Shown one piece after another: positions 1 through 5,659 of a stretch of 9,837 nucleotides of DNA. Origin of the DNA: Caulobacteraceae bacterium (GTDB taxonomy: Bacteria; Pseudomonadota; Alphaproteobacteria; Caulobacterales; Caulobacteraceae); assembly GCA_030151985.1 (NCBI GenBank), contig JASLDZ010000398.1, positions 1-9,837 on the forward strand, read 5' to 3'. The position numbers were made by a program, and so were the translations under genes. The notes under the pieces are model-generated. The model saw only the letters and a list, made by a program, of their open reading frames with translations. It made no database searches and was not told the DNA's origin. Every line of letters begins with the position of its first letter. The first letter of the stretch is position 1.

Positions 1-1121
1 TCGCCCAGCTGGATCATGAACATCGCGACCCCGCCGCCGAGCGGCATGAAGCTGTCGTGCATGCCGTTGACCCCGCCGTCCGAGGCGCCGGTGGTCGCGG
101 CCGCCCACACCGCCGTCGAGGGCGCGCCGAAGCGGACTTCCTTGCCCTCCATGCTCACGTCGGTGGCGACGTGCGCCGCGGCTTGCGCCGGCGCCGCCTG
201 GGTCTCCGTGGCGTAGATCGCCGAGCCGGCGGCCAGCACGAACAGCGCCATCACCGTGACCAGCGCCCGCGCGTCCTTGCGGGCCAGCACCACGCGGCCG
301 AAGGCGACCACACAGGCGTAGCCCAGCACGTTCATCGAGACGATCTCGAGAACGTCGGTCCAGGCGTTGGGGTTCTCGAACGGGTGGGCGGAGTTGGCGT
401 TGAAGATCCCGCCGCCGTTGGTGCCGAGTTGCTTGATCGCTTCCTGGCTGGCGGTCGGGAAAAGCGCGATGGTCTGCTTGGCGCCCTCCAGCGTATCGGC
501 CGTGACGCTGGCTGACAGCGTCTGCGGCACGCCCAGCGCGACGTAGGCCACCGCCAGCACCAGCGAGAACGGCAGCAGGACGTAGAGCGTGATCCGCGTC
601 AGATCCCCCCAGAAGTTGCCGATCCCCTCGCCCCGGTCGGCTGCGAACGCCCGCGCCATGGCCGCGGCGACGGCGATCCCGGCGACGGCCGACAGGAAGT
701 TGTGCGAGGTCAGCCCCGCCATCTGCGAGAAGGTCGAGACCGCCTGCTCCGGGACGTAGGACTGCCAGTTGGTGTTGGAGACGAAGCTGACGGCGGTGTT
801 GAACGCCAGGTCCGGCGTGACCCCCTTGAAGCCCTGCGGGTTCAACGGCAGCAGGTCCTGGAAACGCAGGATGAGGTAGAGAATCACGAAGCTCGCGGCC
901 GAGAAGCCCAGGAAGCTCGCGGCGTAGGACAACCAGCCCTGGCTGCGCTCCGCCTTCACGCCGCAGCCGGCGTAGACCAGCCGCTCCACCGGCTTCAGGA
1001 CCGGATCGAGCCAGGTGCGCTCCCCCTGCCAAACGCGCGCGAGATAGCCGCCCAGCGGCCAGGCCAGGACGACCGTGACGGCGATGGTGAGGACGATCTC
1101 CATCCAGCCCGAGGCGTTCAT
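1..1121 (-). CDS. kdpA: Potassium-transporting ATPase subunit KdpA (N-terminal part, truncated by window edge)
   Basis: KdpA is the K+-channel-like membrane subunit of the KdpFABC pump, which takes up potassium with high affinity at the cost of ATP. The 373 codons visible (the family is about 560-570 aa) begin MNASGWMEIVL and contain several hydrophobic helices. Diagnostic stretches are SFVSNTNWQSY, FSQMAGLTSHNFLSA and the selectivity-filter block TNGGGIFNANSAHPFENP, all close to E. coli KdpA as I know it. The reading frame is open to the window's first base, so the C-terminal part and presumably kdpB and kdpC lie to the left. The ATG at 1121 shares its A with the kdpF stop codon (TGATG), and GGAGA at 1129-1133 lies 7 nt upstream as Shine-Dalgarno, which fixes the start and implies translational coupling. 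Identification is secure from the motifs. Confidence 0.97.
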   Translation of the reverse strand, partial: MNASGWMEIVLTIAVTVVLAWPLGGYLARVWQGERTWLDPVLKPVERLVYAGCGVKAERSQGWLSYAASFLGFSAASFVILYLILRFQDLLPLNPQGFKGVTPDLAFNTAVSFVSNTNWQSYVPEQAVSTFSQMAGLTSHNFLSAVAGIAVAAAMARAFAADRGEGIGNFWGDLTRITLYVLLPFSLVLAVAYVALGVPQTLSASVTADTLEGAKQTIALFPTASQEAIKQLGTNGGGIFNANSAHPFENPNAWTDVLEIVSMNVLGYACVVAFGRVVLARKDARALVTVMALFVLAAGSAIYATETQAAPAQAAAHVATDVSMEGKEVRFGAPSTAVWAAATTGASDGGVNGMHDSFMPLGGGVAMFMIQLG

Positions 1122-1207
1122 CAGAACGTCTCCGGCCGGATGAGGGCGACCAGCATGTAGCCGCCGATGATGAGCGCACCGGCGCCCCAGATCAGCATCT
1201 CGAGCAT
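1121..1207 (-). CDS. kdpF: KdpF, small subunit of the Kdp potassium pump (28 aa)
   Basis: The 28-residue product reads MLEMLIWGAGALIIGGY, then MLVALIRPETF. It is a single hydrophobic helix ending in the short tail RPETF; KdpF proteins typically end in a similar Pro-Glu-x-Phe tail (E. coli KdpF, 29 aa, ends NAEAF). KdpF is known to sit in the membrane and stabilise the KdpABC complex. Its position directly before kdpA, with a one-base TGATG overlap, agrees with the usual kdpFABC order. A Shine-Dalgarno-like TGAGG (1216-1220) lies 8 nt before the ATG, inside the end of the preceding small ORF. An internal ATG three codons in is a possible alternative start. The gene is short enough to be missed by automatic calling. 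Confidence 0.9.
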   Translation of the reverse strand: MLEMLIWGAGALIIGGYMLVALIRPETF

Positions 1208-1290
1208 CAAAGGCGCCTCAGGAGGACGGCGTAGCCGCCGAAGAGCGCAAAGGCCGCCAGGCCCAGCGCGAGGAAGACAAGGTCGAGCAT
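1207..1290 (-). CDS. Unannotated 27-aa membrane peptide at the head of the kdp operon
   Basis: An ATG ORF of 27 codons encodes MLDLVFLALGLAAFALFGGY followed by AVLLRRL: one acidic residue at the start, about 20 hydrophobic residues, then Arg-Arg. This is a single transmembrane helix with the positive end probably cytoplasmic. AAAGAGGG (1295-1302 on the minus strand) ends 4 nt before the ATG. Its TGA overlaps the ATG of kdpF as TGATG, the same arrangement as kdpF-kdpA, so it looks translated and coupled to the operon. It is not KdpF itself, because KdpF follows with its own typical C-terminal tail. The function is unknown; an extra Kdp accessory subunit or a leader peptide that sets kdp translation are both possible. 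Evidence is architecture and composition only. Confidence 0.6.
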   Translation of the reverse strand: MLDLVFLALGLAAFALFGGYAVLLRRL

Positions 1291-1545
1291 CGAGCCCTCT
1301 TTCGCGGTCAGGGAACGGCGGCCTTGCACCTTGCGCGGACAGGAACGGCCGAGCCCTGATCTCCCTCAGATGCTGGCCCGCCAGCCCGTGAAGGCGCGAG
1401 ACGGATGCGTAGGCTTCAGCATAAGGGCGGCGTAAAGGTCGCTACCGTGTCGACGGCAAGCTGCCGCCGAACAGCCCGTGACCCCATCGGCGAACTGTTC
1501 CGGCGTGCGCGGCCGATCTTCTTCGGCGCGACCGTTTCCGCTACC

Positions 1546-1570
1546 CGGCAGGGCTCCGCTGCCGTTTTTT
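1546..1570 (+). terminator. Intrinsic terminator on the plus strand, with no plus-strand gene upstream
   Basis: CGGCAG (1546-1551) pairs perfectly with CTGCCG (1559-1564) across a 7-nt loop and is followed immediately by six T (1565-1570). This is a textbook rho-independent terminator in the rightward direction. On the minus strand the same hairpin has no T-run. All genes to its left are on the minus strand, so the RNA it ends must start between kdp and here or be antisense to kdp. Confidence 0.7.
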
Positions 1571-1580
1571 GTCTAACCCA

Positions 1581-1602
1581 AACCTAAGGACGCTCTCAGG
1601 TT
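1581..1602. repeat. Imperfect inverted repeat near the tRNA 3' flank
   Basis: AACCT (1581-1585) and AGGTT (1598-1602) are inverted; the pairing continues after one mismatch for two more base pairs, leaving a 6-nt loop GACGCT. It is one of the few AT-richer spots in the window, which suits a protein-binding site or promoter element, but the regulator cannot be named from sequence. Confidence 0.35.
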
Positions 1603-1650
1603 AAGAGGCGCTAGGGTGGCGGTTTCTGCCGCCGATCTTTCGTGAGAACT

Positions 1651-1727
1651 TGGCGCGCCCGGAACGATTCGAACGTCCGACCCTCAGATTCGTAGTCTGA
1701 TGCTCTATCCAGCTGAGCTACGGGCGC
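1651..1727 (-). tRNA. tRNA-Arg (anticodon ACG)
   Basis: The minus strand folds into a complete cloverleaf of 77 nt including an encoded CCA (1651-1653). The acceptor stem is GCGCCCG/CGGGCGC with discriminator G. The D-arm region reads GCTCAGCTGGATAGAGC. The anticodon stem TCAGA/TCTGA encloses the loop CTACGAA with anticodon ACG at 1691-1693, and the T-arm loop is TTCGAAT. An ACG anticodon reads CGN arginine codons after A34 is deaminated to inosine by TadA, so this is the main CGU/CGC/CGA-decoding tRNA, important in this GC-rich genome. It lies 41 bp beyond the P1 peptidase stop on the same strand and has its own likely promoter. I saw no integrase or duplicated 3' end that would mark an attachment site. 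Confidence 0.97.
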
Positions 1728-1751
1728 GCGCCGCCTTGGCGGGGAGGCGGG

Positions 1752-1780
1752 GACATAGCGCGTCGGGTTTACGGGTGCAA
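1752..1780 (-). promoter_or_regulatory. Likely housekeeping promoter of tRNA-Arg
   Basis: On the minus strand TTGCAC (1775-1780) precedes GCTATGTC (1752-1759), which matches 7 of 8 positions of the Caulobacter housekeeping -10 consensus GCTANAWC; the gap fits the 10-14 nt expected after a 7-nt -35. The -10 ends 25 bp before the mature tRNA 5' end, a sensible distance for a short leader. The -35 overlaps the last codons of the P1 peptidase. A small CCGCC-TT-GGCGG inverted repeat (1731-1742) lies in the leader. No other start signal is visible. Confidence 0.45.
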
Positions 1781-2815
1781 GCCGGCGGCGCGGGCGGCGT
1801 CGCGCCAGGGGAGGGGGCCGTCGGGCCAGGCGGCGCGGGCCTCGTAGACGCCGCGTGCGATGGCGCGGGCGAGCGTGTCGGCGGCGCGGGCTCCGAGCTC
1901 CAGGAGCGCGAGGGGACGGGGCGGCCCGGGCGATGGCGAGAGGGGGCGCGCTCCCGTGGCCAGGGCGAAGACCATGTCTCCGTCGAAGGGCGTGTGGGCG
2001 GGACGGAGCGCGCGCACAAGGCCCGCCTGCGCCATCACCGCCAGCCGCCTGGCCTCCGCGCGCGACAGGTCGGCGTCGGTGGCGACGACGGCCAGGGTGG
2101 TTTGCGCGCGGGGACCCGGGTCGAGCTTCGACCAGGGCCAGGGAGCCTCGCCCGCCGGAGCAAGGGGCGCGCCCAGGCCGCCGAACTCCCTGTCGCGCTC
2201 ATGGGGGGCGGCGAGGAAGCGGAGGTCGGCTCCCACCGCGGCGCCGAAGCTGTTGACCACAGCCATCGCCCCCACGGCGGCCGCGTCCGGACCGCTCGGC
2301 GGGGCGCTGGCCGACCCCACGCCGCCCTTCAGCGCGCCCGCCGCCGCGCCGAAGCCCGCGCCGACCGAGCCCAGGGCGAAGGTCGTCTCCGCCGTCTCGG
2401 CCGCGGCGATCCCGAGCGCGCGGTAGGGCGGCTCCAGCCCCCACGCCTTCGCCCCGCCGTTCGCCAGGTCGTAGAGGATGGCGGCCGGGACGATGGGGGA
2501 GGGCGGGACGCCCGCGCCCGGGCGCAGCGAGAAGCCGCGGCCCTGTGCGCCCAGCCACGCGGCCACGCCGTCGGCGGCGGCCAGGCCGTAGACGGATCCG
2601 CCGGCCAGCACCAGCGCGTCCACAGCCTCCACCAGGGTGTCGGGTCCCAGCGCGTCGGTCTCGCGCGTGCCGGGGCCTCCGCCGCGCACGTCCACCGCGC
2701 AGACGGCGGGGCGGTCCGGCAGGACCACCGTGGCGCCGGTGCGGGCCCGCGCGTCGTGCGCGTGCCCGACGCGCAGGCCGGGAACGTCGGTGAGGAGGTT
2801 GCGCGCCGCGGCCAT
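1769..2815 (-). CDS. P1 family peptidase (DmpA/NylC-type self-cleaving aminopeptidase)
   Basis: The 348-aa product belongs to the peptidase family S58/P1 (DmpA, BapA, NylC), amidohydrolases made as a precursor that cuts itself to expose an N-terminal Ser/Thr nucleophile. Family signatures are NLLTDVPGLRVGHA (6-19), DVRGGGPGTRETD (42-54), AGGSVYGLAAADGVA (71-85), VVNSFGA (186-192), TTLAVVATDADL (239-250) and HTPFDGD (274-280). By comparison with the family the likely cleavage is Gln238|Thr239, with Asn188 as oxyanion-hole residue. Most relatives I recall have Thr after the DGD motif; here it is Met281. There is no signal peptide, so the enzyme is probably cytoplasmic and acts on small peptides or amides; the substrate is unknown. 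The ATG at 2815 fits the family N-terminus; a longer reading to 3181 would overlap ggt and is rejected. No Shine-Dalgarno is visible, so translation may be leaderless. Confidence 0.9.
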   Translation of the reverse strand: MAAARNLLTDVPGLRVGHAHDARARTGATVVLPDRPAVCAVDVRGGGPGTRETDALGPDTLVEAVDALVLAGGSVYGLAAADGVAAWLGAQGRGFSLRPGAGVPPSPIVPAAILYDLANGGAKAWGLEPPYRALGIAAAETAETTFALGSVGAGFGAAAGALKGGVGSASAPPSGPDAAAVGAMAVVNSFGAAVGADLRFLAAPHERDREFGGLGAPLAPAGEAPWPWSKLDPGPRAQTTLAVVATDADLSRAEARRLAVMAQAGLVRALRPAHTPFDGDMVFALATGARPLSPSPGPPRPLALLELGARAADTLARAIARGVYEARAAWPDGPLPWRDAARAAGLHP

Positions 2816-2844
2816 GCGGCGGAGGCGGCCGCACCTGTCCGCGG

Positions 2845-2850
2845 CTGTCA
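2845..2850 (-). promoter_or_regulatory. Possible -35 box for the P1 peptidase
   Basis: A perfect TTGACA lies on the minus strand 29 bp before the ATG at 2815. No good -10 is seen at 17 bp (the hexamer there is CCGCCT), but if it is used, transcription would start close to the ATG. That agrees with the absent Shine-Dalgarno and suggests a leaderless mRNA. Confidence 0.3.
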
Positions 2851-2886
2851 AGACGAGGCGAGGTGACGGCGGCGGCGGCCTGCGCT

Positions 2887-2922
2887 TAGAAGGAGCCCGC
2901 CCGCGTGAGAGCCCCGCCCTGA
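2887..2922 (+). promoter_or_regulatory. ggt leader: Shine-Dalgarno plus 5-codon mini-ORF overlapping the ggt start
   Basis: TAGAAGGAG (2887-2895) is the only strong Shine-Dalgarno before ggt but lies 26 nt from the ggt ATG, too far to serve it directly. It sits at the ideal 9 nt from a GTG (2905). That GTG opens the ORF GTG-AGA-GCC-CCG-CCC-TGA, whose stop (2920-2922) overlaps the ggt ATG as TGATG. Ribosomes finishing the mini-ORF could re-initiate on ggt, making the leader a coupling or regulatory device. An alternative is that GAGAG at 2907-2911 acts as a weak Shine-Dalgarno for ggt. A weak rightward promoter (GTGACG, 17 bp, TTAGAA) overlaps the Shine-Dalgarno and, if real, would instead give a nearly leaderless transcript. 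Confidence 0.45.
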
Positions 2923-4628
2923 TGAAGCGTTTCCCCAGCCTTTCCCGTCTTTTCGCCGCGGTGGCGGGGCTCGCCTTGCTCTCGGCGCCCCCGGCGGCTC
3001 CGGCCGCGGAGCCCGCGCTGGCGACCCACGCCATGGTGGCCGCCGCCGATCCCCGCGCGGTGGAGGCGGGGCTGAAGGTGCTGCGCGCCGGCGGCTCGGC
3101 GGTGGACGCGGCGGTGGCGGTGCAGGCGGTGCTGGGGCTGGTGGAGCCGCAGAGCTCGGGCCTCGGGGGCGGCGCCTTCATGACCTACTACGACGCGAAG
3201 ACGCGGACGGTGGTGACCTACGACGGGCGCGAGACGGCCCCGGCGGCCGCGACTCCCGAGCTGTTCTACGGCGACGACGGGCGGCCGCTGTCGTACATCG
3301 ACGCCATCCTCTCCGGGCGCTCGACGGGCGCGCCGGGGGCGATCGCCATGCTGGAGCTGGCCCACAGGGATCATGGCCGCCGCCCCTGGTCCTCGCTGTT
3401 CGCGGACGGCGAGCGCCTGGCGCGGGACGGCTTCGTGGTGGGCGGCCGGCTGGCGCGGGCGGCGAACGCGCCCTGGCCGCAGGCGCAGACGCCGGATGCG
3501 GTCGCCTACTTCACCAAGCCGGACGGGACGCGGGTCCGGCAGGGCGACACGATGCGCAATCCCGCCTACGCCGACGCGCTGGCGCGGATCGCTCGGGAGG
3601 GATCGGCGGGGCTGCTGCAGGGGCCGATCGCGCGCGACCTCGTAGCCCGAACGCATGCCGGCCCGCGGCCGGGCGCGCTGACGACGGCCGACCTCGCCGC
3701 CTACCGCCCCCTGCGCCGGGCGGCGCTGTGCGCGCCCTACCGCGGCTATCGGGTCTGCGGGGCGCCCCCGCCGGCCGGGACGGTGGGCGTGGCCGAGATC
3801 CTGGGGCTGCTCGACCGGACCGACATCGCCCAGCGCTCCGCCGCCGACCCCCAGGCCTGGGTGACCTTCGCCCAGGCGAGCCGGCTGGGCTATGTCGACC
3901 GTGACCGTTACGTCGGCGACCCCGCCTTCGTGACGGTTCCGACGCGGGGACTGCTCGATCCCGCCTACCTCTACGCTCGCGCCAAGGCGGTGTCGACGCT
4001 GGGCGGGGCGGCGGTCCAGCCGGGGACGCCGGCGGGCGCCGGAGTCAGGGCGCCCGACCACACGCGCGAGCCGGGCGGCACCTCCGACTTCGCCATCGTG
4101 GACGCGCAGGGGAACGCCGTCTCGATGACCACGACGGTGGAAAGCGTATTCGGCTCGGGCCGGATGACGCACGGCTTCTTCCTGAACAACCAGCTCACCG
4201 ACTTCTCCTTCACGCCGCGGACGCCGGACGGGGCGGCCGCCGCGAATGCGGTGGCGGCGGGCAAACGGCCCCGCTCGTCGATGTCGCCGGTGATCGTGCT
4301 GGACCGGGAGGGCCGGCTGGTCGCCGCCCTCGGCTCGCCGGGCGGCAACTCTATCATCGCCTATGTGGCCAAGGCGGTGGTGGGCGTGTTCGGCTGGGGC
4401 ATGCCGCTGCAGGCGGCGTTCGACCTTCCCAACCTGGTCGCGCGAGGGGATGTCGTCTCGCTGGAGGCGGGGGCGCCGGACAGCACCCGGCGAGCGCTTG
4501 TCGCGGCGGGCCTCCGGGTGAAAGCCGACAGCGGCGAGGAGTCGGGGCTGCAGGGGATCGTGAAGCGCCCCGGCGGATACGAAGGCGCGGCGGACAAGCG
4601 GCGGGAGGGCGTGGCGCGGGGCTGGTGA
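2922..4628 (+). CDS. ggt: Gamma-glutamyltransferase, secreted (periplasmic) precursor
   Basis: The 568-aa product is a gamma-glutamyltranspeptidase, which removes or transfers the gamma-glutamyl group of glutathione and related peptides. An N-terminal signal (KRFPSLSRLF, a hydrophobic run, then APAA near residue 29) sends it to the periplasm. Family motifs follow in order: DGRETAP (101-107) with the substrate-binding Arg103, SGRSTGAPG (131-139), GGTSDFAIVD (385-394) with the autocatalytic nucleophile Thr387, FLNNQLTDF (420-428), PRSSMSP (450-456) with two Ser of the gamma-glutamyl site, and GSPGGNSI (471-478) forming the oxyanion hole. Length matches E. coli Ggt (about 580 aa). The precursor should cut itself before Thr387 into large and small subunits. 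The ATG at 2922 is chosen because the signal peptide starts there. It is divergent from the P1 peptidase and meets the dehydrogenase gene tail to tail with a 13-bp gap. Confidence 0.95.
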   Translation: MKRFPSLSRLFAAVAGLALLSAPPAAPAAEPALATHAMVAAADPRAVEAGLKVLRAGGSAVDAAVAVQAVLGLVEPQSSGLGGGAFMTYYDAKTRTVVTYDGRETAPAAATPELFYGDDGRPLSYIDAILSGRSTGAPGAIAMLELAHRDHGRRPWSSLFADGERLARDGFVVGGRLARAANAPWPQAQTPDAVAYFTKPDGTRVRQGDTMRNPAYADALARIAREGSAGLLQGPIARDLVARTHAGPRPGALTTADLAAYRPLRRAALCAPYRGYRVCGAPPPAGTVGVAEILGLLDRTDIAQRSAADPQAWVTFAQASRLGYVDRDRYVGDPAFVTVPTRGLLDPAYLYARAKAVSTLGGAAVQPGTPAGAGVRAPDHTREPGGTSDFAIVDAQGNAVSMTTTVESVFGSGRMTHGFFLNNQLTDFSFTPRTPDGAAAANAVAAGKRPRSSMSPVIVLDREGRLVAALGSPGGNSIIAYVAKAVVGVFGWGMPLQAAFDLPNLVARGDVVSLEAGAPDSTRRALVAAGLRVKADSGEESGLQGIVKRPGGYEGAADKRREGVARGW

Positions 4629-4641
4629 GCCGCGCGGGCGA

Positions 4642-5520
4642 TCAGCGGGTGGGGACGGGGGTCTCGCCGCGATAGTCGTAGAAGCCGCGGCCGGTTTTCT
4701 TGCCCAGCCAGCCGGCCTCCACGTACTTCACCAGGAGCGGGCAGGGCCGGTACTTGGAGTCCGCCAGCCCGTCGTGCAGCACGTTCATAATGCTGAGCAC
4801 GGTGTCTAAACCGATGAAGTCGCCCAGCTCCAGCGGGCCCATGGGGTGGTTGGCGCCGAGCTTCAGGGCGGTGTCGATGGCGTCGACCGTGCCGACGCCC
4901 TCGTAGAGGGTGTAGATCGCCTCGTTGATCATCGGCACCATCACGCGGTTGACGATGAAGGCGGGAAAGTCCTCCGCGTTGGCGGTGGTCTTGCCCAGCG
5001 ACTGGGCGAAGCTGGCGGCGGTCTCGTAGGTGGGGGCGTCGGTGGCGATGCCGCGGATGATCTCCACGAGCTTCATGATCGGCACGGGATTCATGAAGTG
5101 CAGGCCGATGAACCGCTCCGGCCGGTCCGTGACCGAGGCCAGGCGCGTGATCGAGATGGACGAGGTGTTAGAGGCCAGCAGCGTGTGCTCGCCCAGCGAT
5201 CCGGCGAGCGAGCGGAAGATCGCCTTCTTGACCTCCTCGTTCTCGGTGGCGGCTTCGATCACGAGGTCGGCCGCGCCCACGGCGCCGACGTCCTTGGCCG
5301 CACGGATGCGCGGCATGGCGGCCTGGGCGGCCTCCATCGTCACCATCCCGCGGGCGACCTGGCGGTTCAGGTTGGTGGAGACGATCGTCAGCCCCGCGTC
5401 GATGCGGTCGCCGGACACGTCGTTCAGCAACACGTCGTAGCCGGAGAGCGCGCATACGTGCGCGATGCCGGCGCCCATCTGGCCCGCGCCGATCACGCCG
5501 ACCGTCTTGATCTCAGCCAT
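4642..5520 (-). CDS. 3-hydroxybutyryl-CoA dehydrogenase
   Basis: The 292-aa enzyme catalyses NAD(P)-linked interconversion of 3-hydroxybutyryl-CoA and acetoacetyl-CoA in fatty-acid/short-chain acyl-CoA metabolism (Hbd/PaaH type, cytoplasmic). The Rossmann nucleotide-binding loop GAGQMGAG is at 11-18, with Asp34 at the end of beta-2 (LLNDVS). Catalytic residues appear in their family places: Ser120 in SNTSS, His141 in GLHFMNP, Glu153 in KLVEII and Asn191 in FIVNRV. The C-terminal domain has the usual NHPMGPLELGDFIGLDT (224-240) and GRGFYDY (277-283). The ATG at 5520 matches the family start; a 33-residue in-frame extension upstream is not family-like. Shine-Dalgarno is weak (GGGAC close to the ATG). 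Length equals that of stand-alone bacterial Hbd, without a hydratase fusion. Its exact pathway (beta-oxidation, butyrate or polyhydroxybutyrate side reactions) cannot be told from these neighbours. Confidence 0.94.
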   Translation of the reverse strand: MAEIKTVGVIGAGQMGAGIAHVCALSGYDVLLNDVSGDRIDAGLTIVSTNLNRQVARGMVTMEAAQAAMPRIRAAKDVGAVGAADLVIEAATENEEVKKAIFRSLAGSLGEHTLLASNTSSISITRLASVTDRPERFIGLHFMNPVPIMKLVEIIRGIATDAPTYETAASFAQSLGKTTANAEDFPAFIVNRVMVPMINEAIYTLYEGVGTVDAIDTALKLGANHPMGPLELGDFIGLDTVLSIMNVLHDGLADSKYRPCPLLVKYVEAGWLGKKTGRGFYDYRGETPVPTR

Positions 5521-5592
5521 GTCCCGTCCCGAACGGCCGGCCGTGACGACACGGGCGCGGCCCGGCGCCCGAAGGGCGTCTGGTGGCGTTAA

Positions 5593-5621
5593 TCGATACG
5601 GCCTTGCTGCGGCGCACACAA
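5593..5621 (-). promoter_or_regulatory. Possible promoter of the 3-hydroxybutyryl-CoA dehydrogenase gene
   Basis: TTGTGT (5616-5621) and TATCGA (5593-5598) on the minus strand are separated by exactly 17 bp, followed by a leader of about 65 nt to the ATG. The -35 sits inside a stem-loop (5609-5633), so if both are real the upstream hairpin and promoter overlap. The match is modest. Confidence 0.3.
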
Positions 5622-5657
5622 GCGTGTCGCCGCCGCACTCCCGCCACGCTTTGGCGG
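5609..5657 (-). terminator. Two hairpins after the ABC transporter gene (possible terminator)
   Basis: Just past the transporter stop are CCGCCA/TGGCGG (5641-5646 with 5652-5657, 5-nt loop) and a longer stem GCGGCG-C-ACAC/GTGTCGCCGC (5609-5619 with 5624-5633, one bulged C, loop AAGC). Neither is followed by a T-run on the minus strand, so intrinsic termination is doubtful; factor-dependent ending or mRNA 3'-end protection is possible. Confidence 0.35.
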
Positions 5658-5659
5658 CG

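Larger units (their letters stand above)
1291..1650. other. Gene-free region between the kdp operon and tRNA-Arg
   Basis: This 360-bp stretch carries no convincing protein gene. It must hold the leftward kdp promoter, but I could not find a clean -35/-10 pair. Directly upstream of the kdp leader ORF there are short direct repeats: GGAACGGC at 1312-1319 and 1342-1349 (30 bp apart) and CGAGCCCT at 1291-1298 and 1350-1357; whether a regulator such as KdpE uses them is not shown. Further right are an intrinsic terminator facing the plus strand (1546-1570), an imperfect inverted repeat (1581-1602) and a GGCGG/CCGCC hairpin (1618-1633) 17 nt beyond the tRNA 3' end, the latter without a T-run on the tRNA strand. 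A 60-codon plus-strand ORF (1405-1587) runs straight through the terminator and is unlikely to be real. Confidence 0.6.

Noticed and set aside
1405..1587. 60-codon plus-strand ORF left of tRNA-Arg
   Set aside because: It reads through the strong terminator at 1546-1570, has no Shine-Dalgarno and no recognisable composition.
1651..1727. tRNA-Arg as integration site of a mobile island
   Set aside because: No integrase, no repeat of the tRNA 3' end in the window, and the neighbours are ordinary chromosomal genes.
1700..2866. 388-codon plus-strand ORF crossing the tRNA and the P1 peptidase
   Set aside because: It starts inside tRNA-Arg and is antisense to a well-supported peptidase; the composition is that of a shadow frame.
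2637..2921. 95-codon N-terminal extension of gamma-glutamyltransferase
   Set aside because: It would be antisense to the P1 peptidase and would bury the signal peptide that begins at the ATG at 2922.
2816..3181. N-terminal extension of the P1 peptidase (start at 3181)
   Set aside because: It would be antisense to the beginning of ggt, and the family N-terminus (NLLTDVPG) begins right after the ATG at 2815.
2886..4172. 428-codon minus-strand ORF opposite ggt
   Set aside because: Low-complexity Arg/His/Gly translation without motifs; ggt on the other strand has all catalytic motifs.
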